Source of the DNA: Pseudomonas persica
Lineage (GTDB): Bacteria > Pseudomonadota > Gammaproteobacteria > Pseudomonadales > Pseudomonadaceae
Direction: 5' to 3'
NCBI RefSeq assembly: GCF_900291015.1
Contig: NZ_OLKL01000047.1
Coordinates: 1-64,000, forward strand
Length of the DNA: 64,000 nucleotides
Positions 24,923 through 34,235 of this stretch are shown here, one piece after another. Position 1 is the stretch's first letter. Each line of letters begins with the position of its first letter. A program made the translations under genes and the position numbers. Under the pieces are notes generated by a model that searched no databases, was not told where the DNA came from, and saw nothing but the letters and a program-made list of their open reading frames with translations.

Positions 24923-25292
24923 TACAAGAACAATAACAAGCACTGCAACTCAGAATAAGAACAAGACGAAACGGCTCACGCACAATAAAAACAAGACGGC
25001 GGAGGCGCAGCTAACTGATTCTTTTGGAGAGGATGCGTGTTTGGGGCTTGCCCCACAACCAGGCAGAGAACAACAAAAACTGCACTAAAAAGCAGCGCCT
25101 GAACTGGTTGGATCGACAGATCAACGTGACATCAGCGGCCAAAGCAATCCGTTTGCTCTTAACCCCTGGATTGGGGGTCGTCCACAAGCTTCGAGATTTG
25201 TGGACAGGGCACTCAACAAAAACAAGAAGCCCAGCAGAAAAACAATAAGAGCACGCAACGACTTCTTGGGGAGCTTAGGCTCCCCTTGTCGT
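24923..25292 (+). ncRNA. crcZ: CrcZ, Hfq/Crc-sequestering RNA
   Basis: CrcZ binds Hfq (with Crc) and relieves catabolite repression when carbon is poor. The RNA of about 370 nt begins at a sigma-54 promoter and ends at an intrinsic terminator. It contains six A-rich AAN-type motifs, the Hfq distal-face binding sites: near 24924-24940, 24952-24965, 24982-24995, 25068-25080, 25214-25229 and 25236-25251 (for example AAGAACAATAACAAG and CAACAAAAACAAGAAG). Short hairpins (such as TTGGGGCTTGCCCCA near 25041) separate the motifs. Position, length and regulator all fit; the strict start and end are predicted. Confidence 0.93.
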
Positions 25293-25296
25293 TTCT
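25268..25296 (+). terminator. Intrinsic terminator of crcZ
   Basis: GGGGAGC-TTAG-GCTCCCC hairpin followed by TTGTCGTTTCT. It ends CrcZ about 120 bases before pcnB. Confidence 0.85.
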
Positions 25297-25418
25297 ACCC
25301 CTCTGGCAGGCATCCTGCTACCCGCCTACACCATTCCTTGAGTAAATGCTAGAATCCCCGCCCATCATGCGGCCATTCTCCTATTCTTGGCCGAACATTC
25401 CTTCAAACAGTGCATCCC

Positions 25419-26801
25419 ATGCTGAAGAAGCTGTTCCAGTCGTTCCGCCCGCCCGTACCGGGCCCGCACCACAGGCGCACCACGCCTAAGGTGATCAACA
25501 AGAGCCAGCACTCGCTGCAGCGCCACCAGTTCAGCCGCCATGCGGTGAACATCGTGGAGCGCCTGCAAAGCGCCGGCTACCAGGCTTATCTGGTCGGTGG
25601 CTGTGTCCGCGACCTGATGCTGGGCATCATGCCGAAAGACTTCGACGTCGCCACCAGCGCCACCCCCGAACAGGTCCGTGCCGAGTTCCGCAATGCGCGC
25701 ATCATTGGTCGCCGCTTCAAGCTGGTCCACGTGCATTTCGGCCGTGAGATCATCGAAGTCGCCACCTTCCGCGCCCACCATTCGGAAGACGATCAGGGCG
25801 ACAGCCACCGTTCGTCGCACAATGCCAGTGGCCGCATCCTGCGTGACAACGTGTACGGCACCCTGGAGGAAGACGCGCAACGTCGCGACTTCACCATCAA
25901 CGCCCTGTACTACGACCCGGTCAGCGAGCGCATCCTCGACTACGCCAATGGCGTGCACGATATCCGCAACCGCCTGCTGCGCCTGATCGGTGACCCTACC
26001 CACCGCTACCAGGAAGACCCGGTGCGCATGCTGCGTGCGGTGCGTTTCGCCGCCAAGCTCGACTTCGGCATCGAAAAGCACACAGTCCAGCCGATCCGCG
26101 AACTGGCCCCGCTGCTGCGCGAGATTCCGCCAGCGCGTCTGTTCGAAGAGAGCCTCAAGCTGTTCCTCTCCGGGCAGGGCGCCATCGTCTTCGAAATGCT
26201 GGTCGACCTGCAGTTGTTCGAGCCGCTGTTCCCGGCCAGTTCGCATGCCCTGGACGAGCGCCCGACCTACACCCACACGCTGATCAGCCAGGCGCTGAAC
26301 AACACCGACCTGCGCGTGAAGCAAGGCAAACCGGTAACCCCGGCGTTCCTCTTCGCCGCGCTGCTGTGGCCAGCCCTGCCGGCCCGCGTGCTGCACCTGC
26401 AGAACCAGGGCGTACCACCGATCCCGGCCATGAACGGTGCGGCCCACGACCTGATCGCCGAGCAATGCGCGCGCATCGCCATCCCCAAACGCTTTACCCT
26501 ACCGATCCGCGAGATCTGGGACATGCAGGAGCGTCTGCCCCGCCGCAGCGGCAAGCGCGCCGACATGCTGCTGGACAACCCGCGCTTCCGCGCCGGCTAC
26601 GACTTCCTGTTGCTGCGGGAAAGCGCCGGGGAAGAAACCGACGACCTCGGCCAGTGGTGGACCGACTACCAGGATGCCAACGACAGCGAGCGCCGCGAGA
26701 TGATCCGCGAGCTGGGCAGCCGTGACGAAGGCGCCGGCCCGCGCAAACGCAAGCGCAGCGGTGGCAAACGCAAACGCAGTGGCGACGAGGCGTTCGAGTG
26801 A
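25419..26801 (+). CDS. pcnB: Poly(A) polymerase I
   Basis: Adds 3' poly(A) tails that promote RNA decay. The nucleotidyltransferase domain has LVGGCVRDLMLG followed by the catalytic DFDVATSATP, and the tRNA-nucleotidyltransferase-superfamily block RRDFTINALYYDP. The C-terminus ends in a lysine/arginine tail (KRKRSGGKRKRSGDEAFE), as in other bacterial PAPs, likely for RNA binding. The ATG at 25419 gives 460 residues and aligns with the MLKKLFQSFRPP start of related pseudomonads; a GTG three codons earlier (25410) is possible. It overlaps folK by four bases. Confidence 0.94.
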   Translation: MLKKLFQSFRPPVPGPHHRRTTPKVINKSQHSLQRHQFSRHAVNIVERLQSAGYQAYLVGGCVRDLMLGIMPKDFDVATSATPEQVRAEFRNARIIGRRFKLVHVHFGREIIEVATFRAHHSEDDQGDSHRSSHNASGRILRDNVYGTLEEDAQRRDFTINALYYDPVSERILDYANGVHDIRNRLLRLIGDPTHRYQEDPVRMLRAVRFAAKLDFGIEKHTVQPIRELAPLLREIPPARLFEESLKLFLSGQGAIVFEMLVDLQLFEPLFPASSHALDERPTYTHTLISQALNNTDLRVKQGKPVTPAFLFAALLWPALPARVLHLQNQGVPPIPAMNGAAHDLIAEQCARIAIPKRFTLPIREIWDMQERLPRRSGKRADMLLDNPRFRAGYDFLLLRESAGEETDDLGQWWTDYQDANDSERREMIRELGSRDEGAGPRKRKRSGGKRKRSGDEAFE

Positions 26802-27277
26802 GCATCCGCGCCTATATCGGCCTGGGCAGCAACCTGGACGCACCTGCCGAGCAGCTGCGCAGTGCCTTGCAGGCGCTCGACCAGATAGAAAGCACGCGCC
26901 TGGCGGCGGCCTCGGCCCTGTACACCAGCGATTCGCTGCTGCCCGGCCAGCCACGTTTCACCAATGCCGTCGCCGCCCTGGACACCGCCCTGCCGCCGCT
27001 GGCCCTGCTCGATGCACTGCAGGCCATCGAGCACGATCAGGGCCGCGTGCGCAAGGAGCGCTGGGGCCCGCGCACACTGGACCTGGACATCCTGCTGTTC
27101 GGCGACCAGGTGCTCGATGAGCCACGCCTGAAAGTGCCGCATTACCACATGCATGCCCGGCCTTTCGTGCTGTACCCGCTGGCCGAACTGGTACCGGGCG
27201 ATTTTCGCCTGGCCGATGGCCGCGCCCTCGCGCAACTGCTCGACGACTGCCCGTTCGTCGGCCTGGAACGCCTGTAA
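26798..27277 (+). CDS. folK: 2-Amino-4-hydroxy-6-hydroxymethyldihydropteridine pyrophosphokinase (HPPK)
   Basis: Transfers pyrophosphate from ATP to hydroxymethyldihydropterin in folate synthesis, ahead of FolP (encoded at 50503-51354 in this window). The 159-residue protein has the family blocks YIGLGSNL and KERWGPRTLDLDILLFG, which carries the Mg2+-binding aspartates. It starts with GTG overlapping the pcnB stop (GTGA), so translation is coupled. The pcnB-folK-panB order is conserved in gamma-proteobacteria. Confidence 0.96.
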   Translation: MSIRAYIGLGSNLDAPAEQLRSALQALDQIESTRLAAASALYTSDSLLPGQPRFTNAVAALDTALPPLALLDALQAIEHDQGRVRKERWGPRTLDLDILLFGDQVLDEPRLKVPHYHMHARPFVLYPLAELVPGDFRLADGRALAQLLDDCPFVGLERL

Positions 27278-27308
27278 ACCGGGCATTCCAGCCTTGCACG
27301 CTGGCGCG

Positions 27309-27383
27309 GTAACGCCAGTAACACCCTGATCGTAACAATGCGGTAACAGGGTGATTGACTTCCCCCACCTCGCTCACGACTAT
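27309..27383 (+). promoter_or_regulatory. GTAAC repeats and probable panB promoter
   Basis: Four GTAAC copies in the same direction begin at 27309, 27318, 27332 and 27343, the last two inside an inverted CACCCTG (27322-27328)/CAGGGTG (27347-27353) pair. Directly after them lie TTGACT (27355-27360), a 17-base spacer and GACTAT (27378-27383), a plausible sigma-70 promoter about 150 bases upstream of panB. The rest of the 262-base gap 27278-27539 shows no gene. Confidence 0.5.
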
Positions 27384-27539
27384 AGGCGTCCCGTGTGGCA
27401 CCAAAGTGCCGCATACCCGTATTTAGGCCCGGACGGACCTGTGCCCGAACATCACGCGCGATGATGTGCCGCTCCGGAAGATGACTACACGCGTTGAATG
27501 CAGTCGTTTTTTACAGCGCCTGAACGAGGAATTTCCTAC

Positions 27540-28340
27540 ATGCCTGAAGTAACCCTGACCACCCTCAATGGCCTCAAGGCCAAGGGTGAAAAAATCACCA
27601 TGCTGACCTGCTACGACGCGACCTTCGCCAAGGCCGCCAGCCAGGCCGGTGTCGAAGTGTTGCTGGTGGGCGACTCGCTGGGGATGGTCCTCCAAGGCCA
27701 CGACAGCACTCTGCCAGTGACCACCGCGGACATGGCCTACCACACCGCCAGCGTCAAACGTGGCAACGACGGTGCGCTGATCCTCGCCGACCTGCCGTTC
27801 ATGGCACATGCCACCCCGGAGCAGGCCTTTGCCAACAGCGCCACGCTGATGCAGGCTGGCGCCCACATGATCAAGATCGAAGGCGCTGCCTGGCTGGCCG
27901 AGACCATCCGCCTGCTGGCCGAGCGTGGTGTGCCGGTGTGCGCGCACATGGGCCTGACCCCGCAAACTGTCAACGTGCTGGGCGGCTACAAGGTCCAGGG
28001 CCGCCAGGAAGCCCAGGCCCGGCAAATGCGCGCCGACGCCATCGCCCTGGAGCAAGCCGGTGCGGCGATGCTGCTGCTCGAATGCGTGCCCAGCGAACTG
28101 GCGGCGGAAATCACCAATGCCGTGGGCATACCGGTGATCGGCATTGGCGCCGGCAGCGGCACCGATGGCCAGGTGCTGGTCCTGCACGACATGCTTGGCC
28201 TGTCGCTGAGCGGCCGGGTACCGAAGTTCGTGAAGAACTTCATGCAAGGCCAGCCGGATATCCACAGTGCCCTCGTCGCTTACGTCGAGGCGGTCAAGCA
28301 AGTCAGCTTCCCTGGCAGCGAACACGGGTTCAGTGCATGA
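27540..28340 (+). CDS. panB: 3-Methyl-2-oxobutanoate hydroxymethyltransferase
   Basis: First committed step of pantothenate synthesis: adds a hydroxymethyl group from methylene-tetrahydrofolate to alpha-ketoisovalerate, which comes from the ilvIHC pathway also encoded here. The 266-residue TIM-barrel protein has the GDSLGMVLQG metal-site segment with the Mg2+ aspartate and the catalytic glutamate region near LLLECVPSELA. The start at 27540 has GAGGAA eight bases upstream. It overlaps panC by four bases. Confidence 0.97.
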   Translation: MPEVTLTTLNGLKAKGEKITMLTCYDATFAKAASQAGVEVLLVGDSLGMVLQGHDSTLPVTTADMAYHTASVKRGNDGALILADLPFMAHATPEQAFANSATLMQAGAHMIKIEGAAWLAETIRLLAERGVPVCAHMGLTPQTVNVLGGYKVQGRQEAQARQMRADAIALEQAGAAMLLLECVPSELAAEITNAVGIPVIGIGAGSGTDGQVLVLHDMLGLSLSGRVPKFVKNFMQGQPDIHSALVAYVEAVKQVSFPGSEHGFSA

Positions 28341-29200
28341 ATACAGTCAAGACCGTCCGCGAACTGCGCGCCGCAGTCGCCCGCGCCCGCGGTGAAGGCA
28401 AGCGCATCGGCTTCGTGCCGACCATGGGCAACCTGCACAGCGGCCATGCCGCCCTGGTGACCAAGGCCGCGCAGCGCGCCGATTTCGTGGTCGCCAGCAT
28501 CTTCGTCAACCCACTGCAATTCGGCGCCAACGAAGACCTCGACAAGTACCCGCGCACCCTGGCCGCCGACCAGGAGCGCCTGCTTCAGGCAGGCTGCAAT
28601 TTGCTGTTCGCGCCTACCGTCGAAGAGATGTACCCCGACGGCATGAGCGTGCAAACCCGTGTCAGCGTGCCGCACCTTTCCGAGGGCCTGTGCGGCGCCA
28701 GCCGGCCCGGGCATTTCGAAGGCGTGGCCACTGTGGTCAGCAAACTGTTCAACATGGTCCAGCCCGACCTTGCCGTGTTCGGTGAAAAGGACTTCCAGCA
28801 GCTGGCAGTGATCCGCGCCATGGTGCGCGACCTGAACATGCCGATCCAGATCATCGGCGAGCCCACCGTACGAGCCGAGGACGGCCTGGCGCTGTCGTCG
28901 CGCAATGGTTACCTCACGCCTGAGCAGCGGGCTGCGGCGCCAGCGTTGTACCGCACGCTGCAGCATATCGCTGCTGGCATCGGCCGGGGCCAGCGGGACT
29001 TTGCCGCGCTGGTTGCCGAAGGCCAGGCGCAGTTGACCGCCGCTGGTTTCCGGCCGGATTACCTGGAAGTGCGTCATGCCGTGAGCCTGCGTCCAGCAGT
29101 GATCGATGATCGAGATCTGGTGGTGATTGCGGCGGCTTACCTGGGTAACACGCGATTGATCGACAACCTTTACCTGCATGTGGAAGAGAAGACCGCGTAA
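28337..29200 (+). CDS. panC: Pantothenate synthetase (pantoate--beta-alanine ligase)
   Basis: Joins pantoate and beta-alanine with ATP. The 287-residue protein is a nucleotidyltransferase of the HIGH superfamily with PTMGNLHSGH near the N-terminus, the FGEKDFQQL block, and the KMSKS-equivalent LALSSRNGYL. It begins with an ATGA overlap of the panB stop, giving a panBC operon. panD is not in the window. Confidence 0.97.
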   Translation: MNTVKTVRELRAAVARARGEGKRIGFVPTMGNLHSGHAALVTKAAQRADFVVASIFVNPLQFGANEDLDKYPRTLAADQERLLQAGCNLLFAPTVEEMYPDGMSVQTRVSVPHLSEGLCGASRPGHFEGVATVVSKLFNMVQPDLAVFGEKDFQQLAVIRAMVRDLNMPIQIIGEPTVRAEDGLALSSRNGYLTPEQRAAAPALYRTLQHIAAGIGRGQRDFAALVAEGQAQLTAAGFRPDYLEVRHAVSLRPAVIDDRDLVVIAAAYLGNTRLIDNLYLHVEEKTA

Positions 29201-29227
29201 CAGCATGGGGCTGCTTTGCAGCCCATT

Positions 29228-29290
29228 CGCCGGCAAGCCAGCTCCCACCTCGTGGTCGATGCGCTCGAGGTGGGAGCTGGCTTGCCGGCG
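29228..29290. repeat. REP-type inverted repeat after panC
   Basis: A perfect 25-bp inverted repeat (29228-29252 and 29266-29290) with a 13-base loop; the core CGCCGGCAAGCCAGCTCCCA differs from the GGGAGCGGGTTTACC type of most REPs here. It belongs to a second REP family common in pseudomonads. It lies 27 bases after panC. Confidence 0.85.
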
Positions 29291-29350
29291 ATGAGGCCAG
29301 TACAGGCAACACAAGACAGTTGCTCCCCCCAAATTCCCCCGCCATACCCA

Positions 29351-29378
29351 TTCCCTGCAAGTGGCCTTTGCCTATAAT
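29351..29378 (+). promoter_or_regulatory. Possible pgi promoter
   Basis: A perfect TATAAT at 29373-29378, 16 bases after a weak TTCCCT (29351-29356), 71 bases upstream of pgi. The -35 is poor, so the call rests on the -10. Confidence 0.4.
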
Positions 29379-29448
29379 GGTGCCAGCCTGAACCCGGCAA
29401 TGACTGCCGTGTCCAAGGCCTCACCACGCACCAAGGGAACCCCGCGCA

Positions 29449-31113
29449 ATGGCGTATTACCGTACACCCCACGATGTGACGGCCCTGCCCGCCTGGCAGG
29501 CGCTCCAGCAACACCGCGACGCCATGCAAGGTTTCAGCATGCGCGAAGCCTTCGCCGCCGATGCCAAACGCTTCGACCAGTTCTCCCTGAGCTGCTGCGG
29601 CCTGTTCCTCGACTACTCGAAAAACCTGATCACCGAACAAAGCCGCGACCTGCTGGTCAACCTGGCCAACGAAGTGGGCCTGCAGGACGCTATCAAGTCG
29701 ATGTTCAGCGGCGAAATCATCAACGCGTCCGAAGGTCGCCCGGTGCTGCACACCGCCCTGCGTCGGCCAGTGGGCGACAAGCTCAGCGTCAACGGCGTGA
29801 ACGTCATGCCGGAAGTGCACAAGGTGCTCAACCAGATCACCGAACTGGTCGGCCGCATCCATGACGGCCTGTGGCGCGGCTACAGCGAAAAGCCGATCAC
29901 CGACGTGGTCAACATCGGCATCGGTGGCTCGTTCCTCGGCCCCGAGCTGGTCTCCGAGGCGCTGCTGCCATATGCCCAGCGCGGCGTGCGCTGCCACTAC
30001 CTGGCGAACATCGACGGCAGTGAGTTCCACGAGCTGTCGGCCAACCTGCGCGCCGAAACCACCCTGTTCATCGTCTCGTCGAAGTCGTTCAACACCCTCG
30101 AGACCCTGAAGAACGCCATGGCTGCGCGTACCTGGTACCTGGCCCAGGGCGGCTCGGAAGCCGAGCTGTACCGCCACTTCATCGCCGTTTCCAGCAACAA
30201 GGCCGCCGCCGTGGCCTTCGGTATCCGCGAAGAAAACATCTTCCCGATGTGGGACTGGGTGGGTGGGCGCTACTCGCTGTGGTCGGCCATCGGCCTGCCG
30301 ATCGCCCTGGCCATCGGTACCGCCAACTTCAAGGAACTGCTGTCCGGTGCCTACACCATGGACCAGCACTTCCAGACCGCGCCGTTCGACAAGAACATGC
30401 CGGTGCTGCTGGCCCTGCTGGGCGTGTGGTACGGCAACTTCTGGGGCGCGAACAGCCACGCGATCCTGCCGTACGACCACTACCTGCGCAACATCACCAA
30501 GCACCTGCAACAGCTGGACATGGAGTCCAACGGCAAGAGCGTGCTGCAGGATGGCACCCCGGTGAAGACCGATACCGGCCCGGTGATCTGGGGCGGCGTC
30601 GGCTGCAACGGCCAGCATGCCTACCACCAGTTGCTGCACCAGGGCACCCAACTGATTCCGGCCGACTTCATCGTGCCGGTGGTGAGCTTCAACCCGGTGG
30701 CCGACCATCATCAGTGGCTGTACGCCAACTGCCTGTCGCAGAGCCAGGCACTGATGCTGGGCAAAACCCGTGAGGAAGCCGAAGCCGAGCTGCGTGGCAA
30801 AGGCCTGAACGAAGCGGACATCGAAAAACTGGCCCCGCACAAGGTGATCCCGGGCAACCGCCCGAGCAACACCCTGGTGGTGGAACGCATCAGCCCGCGC
30901 CGCCTGGGCGCGCTGGTGGCGATGTACGAGCACAAGGTCTTCGTACAGAGCGTCATCTGGGGCATCAACGCCTTCGACCAGTGGGGCGTGGAACTGGGCA
31001 AGGAGCTGGGCAAGGGCGTGTACCAGCGCCTGGTCGGCAGCCTGGAAGACAGCGCCGAAGACGGCTCCACCCAAGGCCTGATCAACTACTTCCGCGGCCG
31101 TCACCGCGGTTGA
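29449..31113 (+). CDS. pgi: Glucose-6-phosphate isomerase
   Basis: Interconverts glucose-6-phosphate and fructose-6-phosphate; in Pseudomonas it serves the cyclic Entner-Doudoroff/gluconeogenic flow, since phosphofructokinase is normally absent. The 554-residue protein has the SIS-fold signatures DVVNIGIGGSFLGPE and GGRYSLWSAIGL, the catalytic glutamate segment (VGGRYSLWSAIG region), and the C-terminal GINAFDQWGVELGK containing the active-site lysine. Full length. Confidence 0.97.
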   Translation: MAYYRTPHDVTALPAWQALQQHRDAMQGFSMREAFAADAKRFDQFSLSCCGLFLDYSKNLITEQSRDLLVNLANEVGLQDAIKSMFSGEIINASEGRPVLHTALRRPVGDKLSVNGVNVMPEVHKVLNQITELVGRIHDGLWRGYSEKPITDVVNIGIGGSFLGPELVSEALLPYAQRGVRCHYLANIDGSEFHELSANLRAETTLFIVSSKSFNTLETLKNAMAARTWYLAQGGSEAELYRHFIAVSSNKAAAVAFGIREENIFPMWDWVGGRYSLWSAIGLPIALAIGTANFKELLSGAYTMDQHFQTAPFDKNMPVLLALLGVWYGNFWGANSHAILPYDHYLRNITKHLQQLDMESNGKSVLQDGTPVKTDTGPVIWGGVGCNGQHAYHQLLHQGTQLIPADFIVPVVSFNPVADHHQWLYANCLSQSQALMLGKTREEAEAELRGKGLNEADIEKLAPHKVIPGNRPSNTLVVERISPRRLGALVAMYEHKVFVQSVIWGINAFDQWGVELGKELGKGVYQRLVGSLEDSAEDGSTQGLINYFRGRHRG

Positions 31114-31122
31114 TCTGAAACC

Positions 31123-31230
31123 GGCACCGGCCTCTTCGCGGGTAAACCCGCTCCCACAGGTATTGCACGAATCTCAAATAGGTGCGGTCCCTGTGGGAGC
31201 GGGTTTACCCGCGAAAGGGCCGGCACAGGT
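31123..31230. repeat. REP inverted pair between pgi and the acetyl-CoA synthetase gene
   Basis: Two GCGGGTAAACCCGCTCCCAC-type units in opposite orientation, about 31133-31160 and 31189-31219, with each end carrying the CCGGC motif. Confidence 0.88.
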
Positions 31231-31310
31231 TGAACACCTCGCCCAGCTACACTGTCCTATCGAATAGCCGTTGCAGTCCCTCGCCCCTTACAAGAGCAGG
31301 ACCACCCGCC

Positions 31311-33245
31311 ATGTTCGATATCCGCAACTACCCTCAGGCCCTGGCCGTCAGCCAGTCCGCCGCCCTCACCCCCGATGAGTACCGCCGCCTCTACCGCCAG
31401 TCGGTGGACGACCCCGACGCCTTCTGGGCCGAACAGGCCAAGCGCCTGGACTGGATCAAGCCCTGGTCGAGCGTGCAGCAATGCGACCTGAAGAGCGGCG
31501 AAGCCCGCTGGTTCGACGGCGGCCAGCTCAATGTCAGCTACAACTGCATCGACCGCCACCTGGCCCGACGCGGCGAACAGACCGCCCTGCTGTGGGAAGG
31601 CGACGAGCCCAAGGATTCCAAGGCCATCACCTACCGCGAACTGCACCGCCAGGTCTGCCGCCTGGCCAATGCGCTGAAAGCACGCGGGGTGAAGAAAGGC
31701 GACCGGGTGTGCATCTACATGCCGATGATCCCCGAGGCCGCCTTCGCCATGCTTGCCTGCACCCGTATCGGTGCCATCCACTCGGTGGTGTTTGGCGGCT
31801 TTTCGCCCGACGCCCTGCGCGACCGTATCCTCGATGCCGACTGCCGCACAGTGATCACCGCCGATGAAGGCGTGCGCGGTGGCAAGCGCATTCCGCTGAA
31901 ACAGAACGTCGACAAGGCCCTGGCCAGTTGCCCCGCAGTCAGCAGCGTGTTCGTGGTACGCCGCACCGGCGCTGATGTCGCCTGGGCCGAAGGCCGCGAT
32001 CTGTGGTACCACCAGGCAACGGAAAAGGCCGGCGACGATTGCGCCCCCGAGCCGATGGAAGCCGAAGACCCGCTGTTCATCCTGTATACCTCCGGCAGCA
32101 CCGGCAAACCCAAAGGCGTGTTGCATACCACCGGCGGTTATCTGCTGCAGGCCACCCTCACCTTCAAGGTGGTGTTCGACTACCGCGAAGGCGAGGTGTT
32201 CTGGTGCACCGCCGATGTCGGCTGGGTCACCGGACACAGCTACATCGTCTATGGGCCGCTGGCCAATGGTGCGATCTCGCTGATGTTCGAAGGCGTGCCC
32301 AACTACCCGGACACCTCGCGCTTCTGGCAGGTAGTGGACAAGCATCAGGTAAACATCTTCTACACCGCCCCGACCGCCCTGCGTGCCTTGATGCGCGAAG
32401 GCGACGGACCACTGCAAGGCACCTCGCGGCAGAGCCTGCGCCTGCTCGGCAGCGTCGGTGAGCCGATCAACCCCGAAGCCTGGGAATGGTACTTCGAGGC
32501 CGTCGGACAAAAGCGCTGCCCCATCGTCGATACCTGGTGGCAAACCGAAACCGGCGGCATCATGATCACCCCGCTACCCGGCGCGCAGGCGCTCAAGCCC
32601 GGCTGTGCCACCCAGCCCATGTTCGGCGTGCAACCGGTACTGCTGGACGAAAAGGGCAAGCTCATCGAAGGCCCCGGTGCCGGCCTGCTGGTCATCAAGG
32701 CCAGCTGGCCCGGGCAGATCCGTAGCGTCTATGGCGACCATCAGCGCATGGTCGACACCTATTTCAAGCCGATGCCCGGCTATTACTTCACCGGCGACGG
32801 TGCCCGCCGCGATGCCGATGGTGACTACTGGATCACCGGGCGTATCGATGACGTGATCAACGTTTCCGGCCATCGCATCGGTACCGCCGAGGTGGAAAGC
32901 GCGCTGGTGCTGCATGACAGCGTCGCCGAAGCTGCCGTGGTCGGTTACCCCCACGACCTCAAGGGCCAGGGGGTGTACGCCTTTGTCACGACGATGAATG
33001 GGGTAACCCCGGACGCAGCGCTAAAGACCGAGCTACTGGCCCTGGTCAGCAAGGAAATCGGCAGTTTTGCCAAGCCCGAGCTGATCCAGTGGGCTCCGGC
33101 GCTGCCCAAGACCCGCTCAGGCAAGATCATGCGGCGTATACTGCGCAAAATCGCCTGCAACGAGCTGGACAACCTGGGCGATACCTCGACCCTGGCAGAC
33201 CCCGGCGTGGTGCAGGGCCTGATCGACAAACGCCTCAACCAGTAA
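31311..33245 (+). CDS. acs: Acetyl-CoA synthetase (AMP-forming)
   Basis: Activates acetate to acetyl-CoA through acetyl-AMP. The 644-residue protein has the adenylate-forming P-loop YTSGSTGKPKGV, the WWQTETGG motif that closes over the acyl group, the hinge region SGHRIGTAEVESAL and the conserved lysine in PKTRSGKIMRR (near residue 605), the usual acetylation switch site. Most pseudomonads have two copies; from its position this is probably the paralogue called acsB. A tight tryptophan in the acyl pocket of family acetate enzymes suggests acetate over propionate, but I cannot exclude propionate. Confidence 0.93.
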   Translation: MFDIRNYPQALAVSQSAALTPDEYRRLYRQSVDDPDAFWAEQAKRLDWIKPWSSVQQCDLKSGEARWFDGGQLNVSYNCIDRHLARRGEQTALLWEGDEPKDSKAITYRELHRQVCRLANALKARGVKKGDRVCIYMPMIPEAAFAMLACTRIGAIHSVVFGGFSPDALRDRILDADCRTVITADEGVRGGKRIPLKQNVDKALASCPAVSSVFVVRRTGADVAWAEGRDLWYHQATEKAGDDCAPEPMEAEDPLFILYTSGSTGKPKGVLHTTGGYLLQATLTFKVVFDYREGEVFWCTADVGWVTGHSYIVYGPLANGAISLMFEGVPNYPDTSRFWQVVDKHQVNIFYTAPTALRALMREGDGPLQGTSRQSLRLLGSVGEPINPEAWEWYFEAVGQKRCPIVDTWWQTETGGIMITPLPGAQALKPGCATQPMFGVQPVLLDEKGKLIEGPGAGLLVIKASWPGQIRSVYGDHQRMVDTYFKPMPGYYFTGDGARRDADGDYWITGRIDDVINVSGHRIGTAEVESALVLHDSVAEAAVVGYPHDLKGQGVYAFVTTMNGVTPDAALKTELLALVSKEIGSFAKPELIQWAPALPKTRSGKIMRRILRKIACNELDNLGDTSTLADPGVVQGLIDKRLNQ

Positions 33246-33287
33246 CCGGCGGCCGCTGTTCATGGCTGCCCTGAACCACAGGTCGCC

Positions 33288-34157
33288 ATGGAAGCCCTTC
33301 GCCGCCGCATCGAAACCCAGGTCATGAGCCTCACCGGGCTGGCCCTCGGCCAGCTCGACCTGGAATCGCCCAAGGGCGACCCCGGCCTGTTCGGCCCGCA
33401 CAGTGTCAGCTGGCGGGTCCATGGCGATTTCCCGAGCATGCTGGTCGGGGGCATCAGTGCCCTGATGCTGCAGTTGCTGCACCCGCTGGCCCTGGCCGGG
33501 GTGTGGGACCATTCCAACTTCCGTGAAGACCTGCTCGGCCGTCTGCGCCGCACCAGCCAGTTCATCTCCGGCACCACCTTCGGCGCCACCCGGGATGCCG
33601 AGTGGCTGATCGACAAGGTGCGCACCATCCACCTGCAGGTGACCGGCACCGCGCCGGATGGCCGCCCGTATGCGGCCAGCGACCCGGACCTGCTGACCTG
33701 GGTGCATGTGGCGGAAGTCAGCAGCTTCCTCGCCGCCCACCTGCGTTACCGCAACCCCCACCTTGCGCGCGCCGAGCAGGATGCCTACTACGCCGAAATC
33801 GCGCTGATCGCCGAGCGCCTTGGTGCCCGCAACGTGCCGCGCTCGTGCCAGCAGGTCGCGGACTACCTGCAGCGCATGCGCCCGCAGTTGCAATGCGATG
33901 CCCGCAGCCACCAAGTGGTCGACATCCTGCTCGACGCCCCGGCTCCCAGCCGTCTGGCGCAGCCAATGGGCAAGCTGATGCTGCACGCGGGTATCGACCT
34001 GCTGCCGGCCTGGGCCCAGGCGATGCTCAGCCTGCAGCACGGCCCGCTGCAGCAGCGCATGATCCGCCTGGGCCTGCAACGCACCGCGCCGATACTGCGC
34101 TGGGCAATGCGCGACGGCTCGGCACACCGGGCCAAACGGCGTATGGGCATCGAATGA
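33288..34157 (+). CDS. DUF2236 (MpaB/latex-clearing-like) family protein
   Basis: A 289-residue protein of the DUF2236/MpaB family, recognised from VSWRVHGDFPSMLVGGISAL and the LLHPLALAGVWDHSNFREDL segment. Some members (rubber oxygenase Lcp) are heme proteins and others are peptide-cyclising oxygenases; conserved histidines in LLHP and WDHS are present, but the substrate of the short proteobacterial members is unknown. It starts 42 bases after acs and may be co-transcribed. No signal peptide, so cytoplasmic or peripheral. Confidence 0.75.
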   Translation: MEALRRRIETQVMSLTGLALGQLDLESPKGDPGLFGPHSVSWRVHGDFPSMLVGGISALMLQLLHPLALAGVWDHSNFREDLLGRLRRTSQFISGTTFGATRDAEWLIDKVRTIHLQVTGTAPDGRPYAASDPDLLTWVHVAEVSSFLAAHLRYRNPHLARAEQDAYYAEIALIAERLGARNVPRSCQQVADYLQRMRPQLQCDARSHQVVDILLDAPAPSRLAQPMGKLMLHAGIDLLPAWAQAMLSLQHGPLQQRMIRLGLQRTAPILRWAMRDGSAHRAKRRMGIE

Positions 34158-34235
34158 TGGCAAATGGTCGCCTCAGCGGAACTGATTTAACGTGCCATAC
34201 TCCAAGCTTTCCTGCTTAGACAGACGAAGCGACAC

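Noticed and set aside
25024..25248. A 74-codon frame inside crcZ
   Set aside because: It lies wholly within the recognised CrcZ RNA, has no ribosome binding site, and ends among Hfq motifs.
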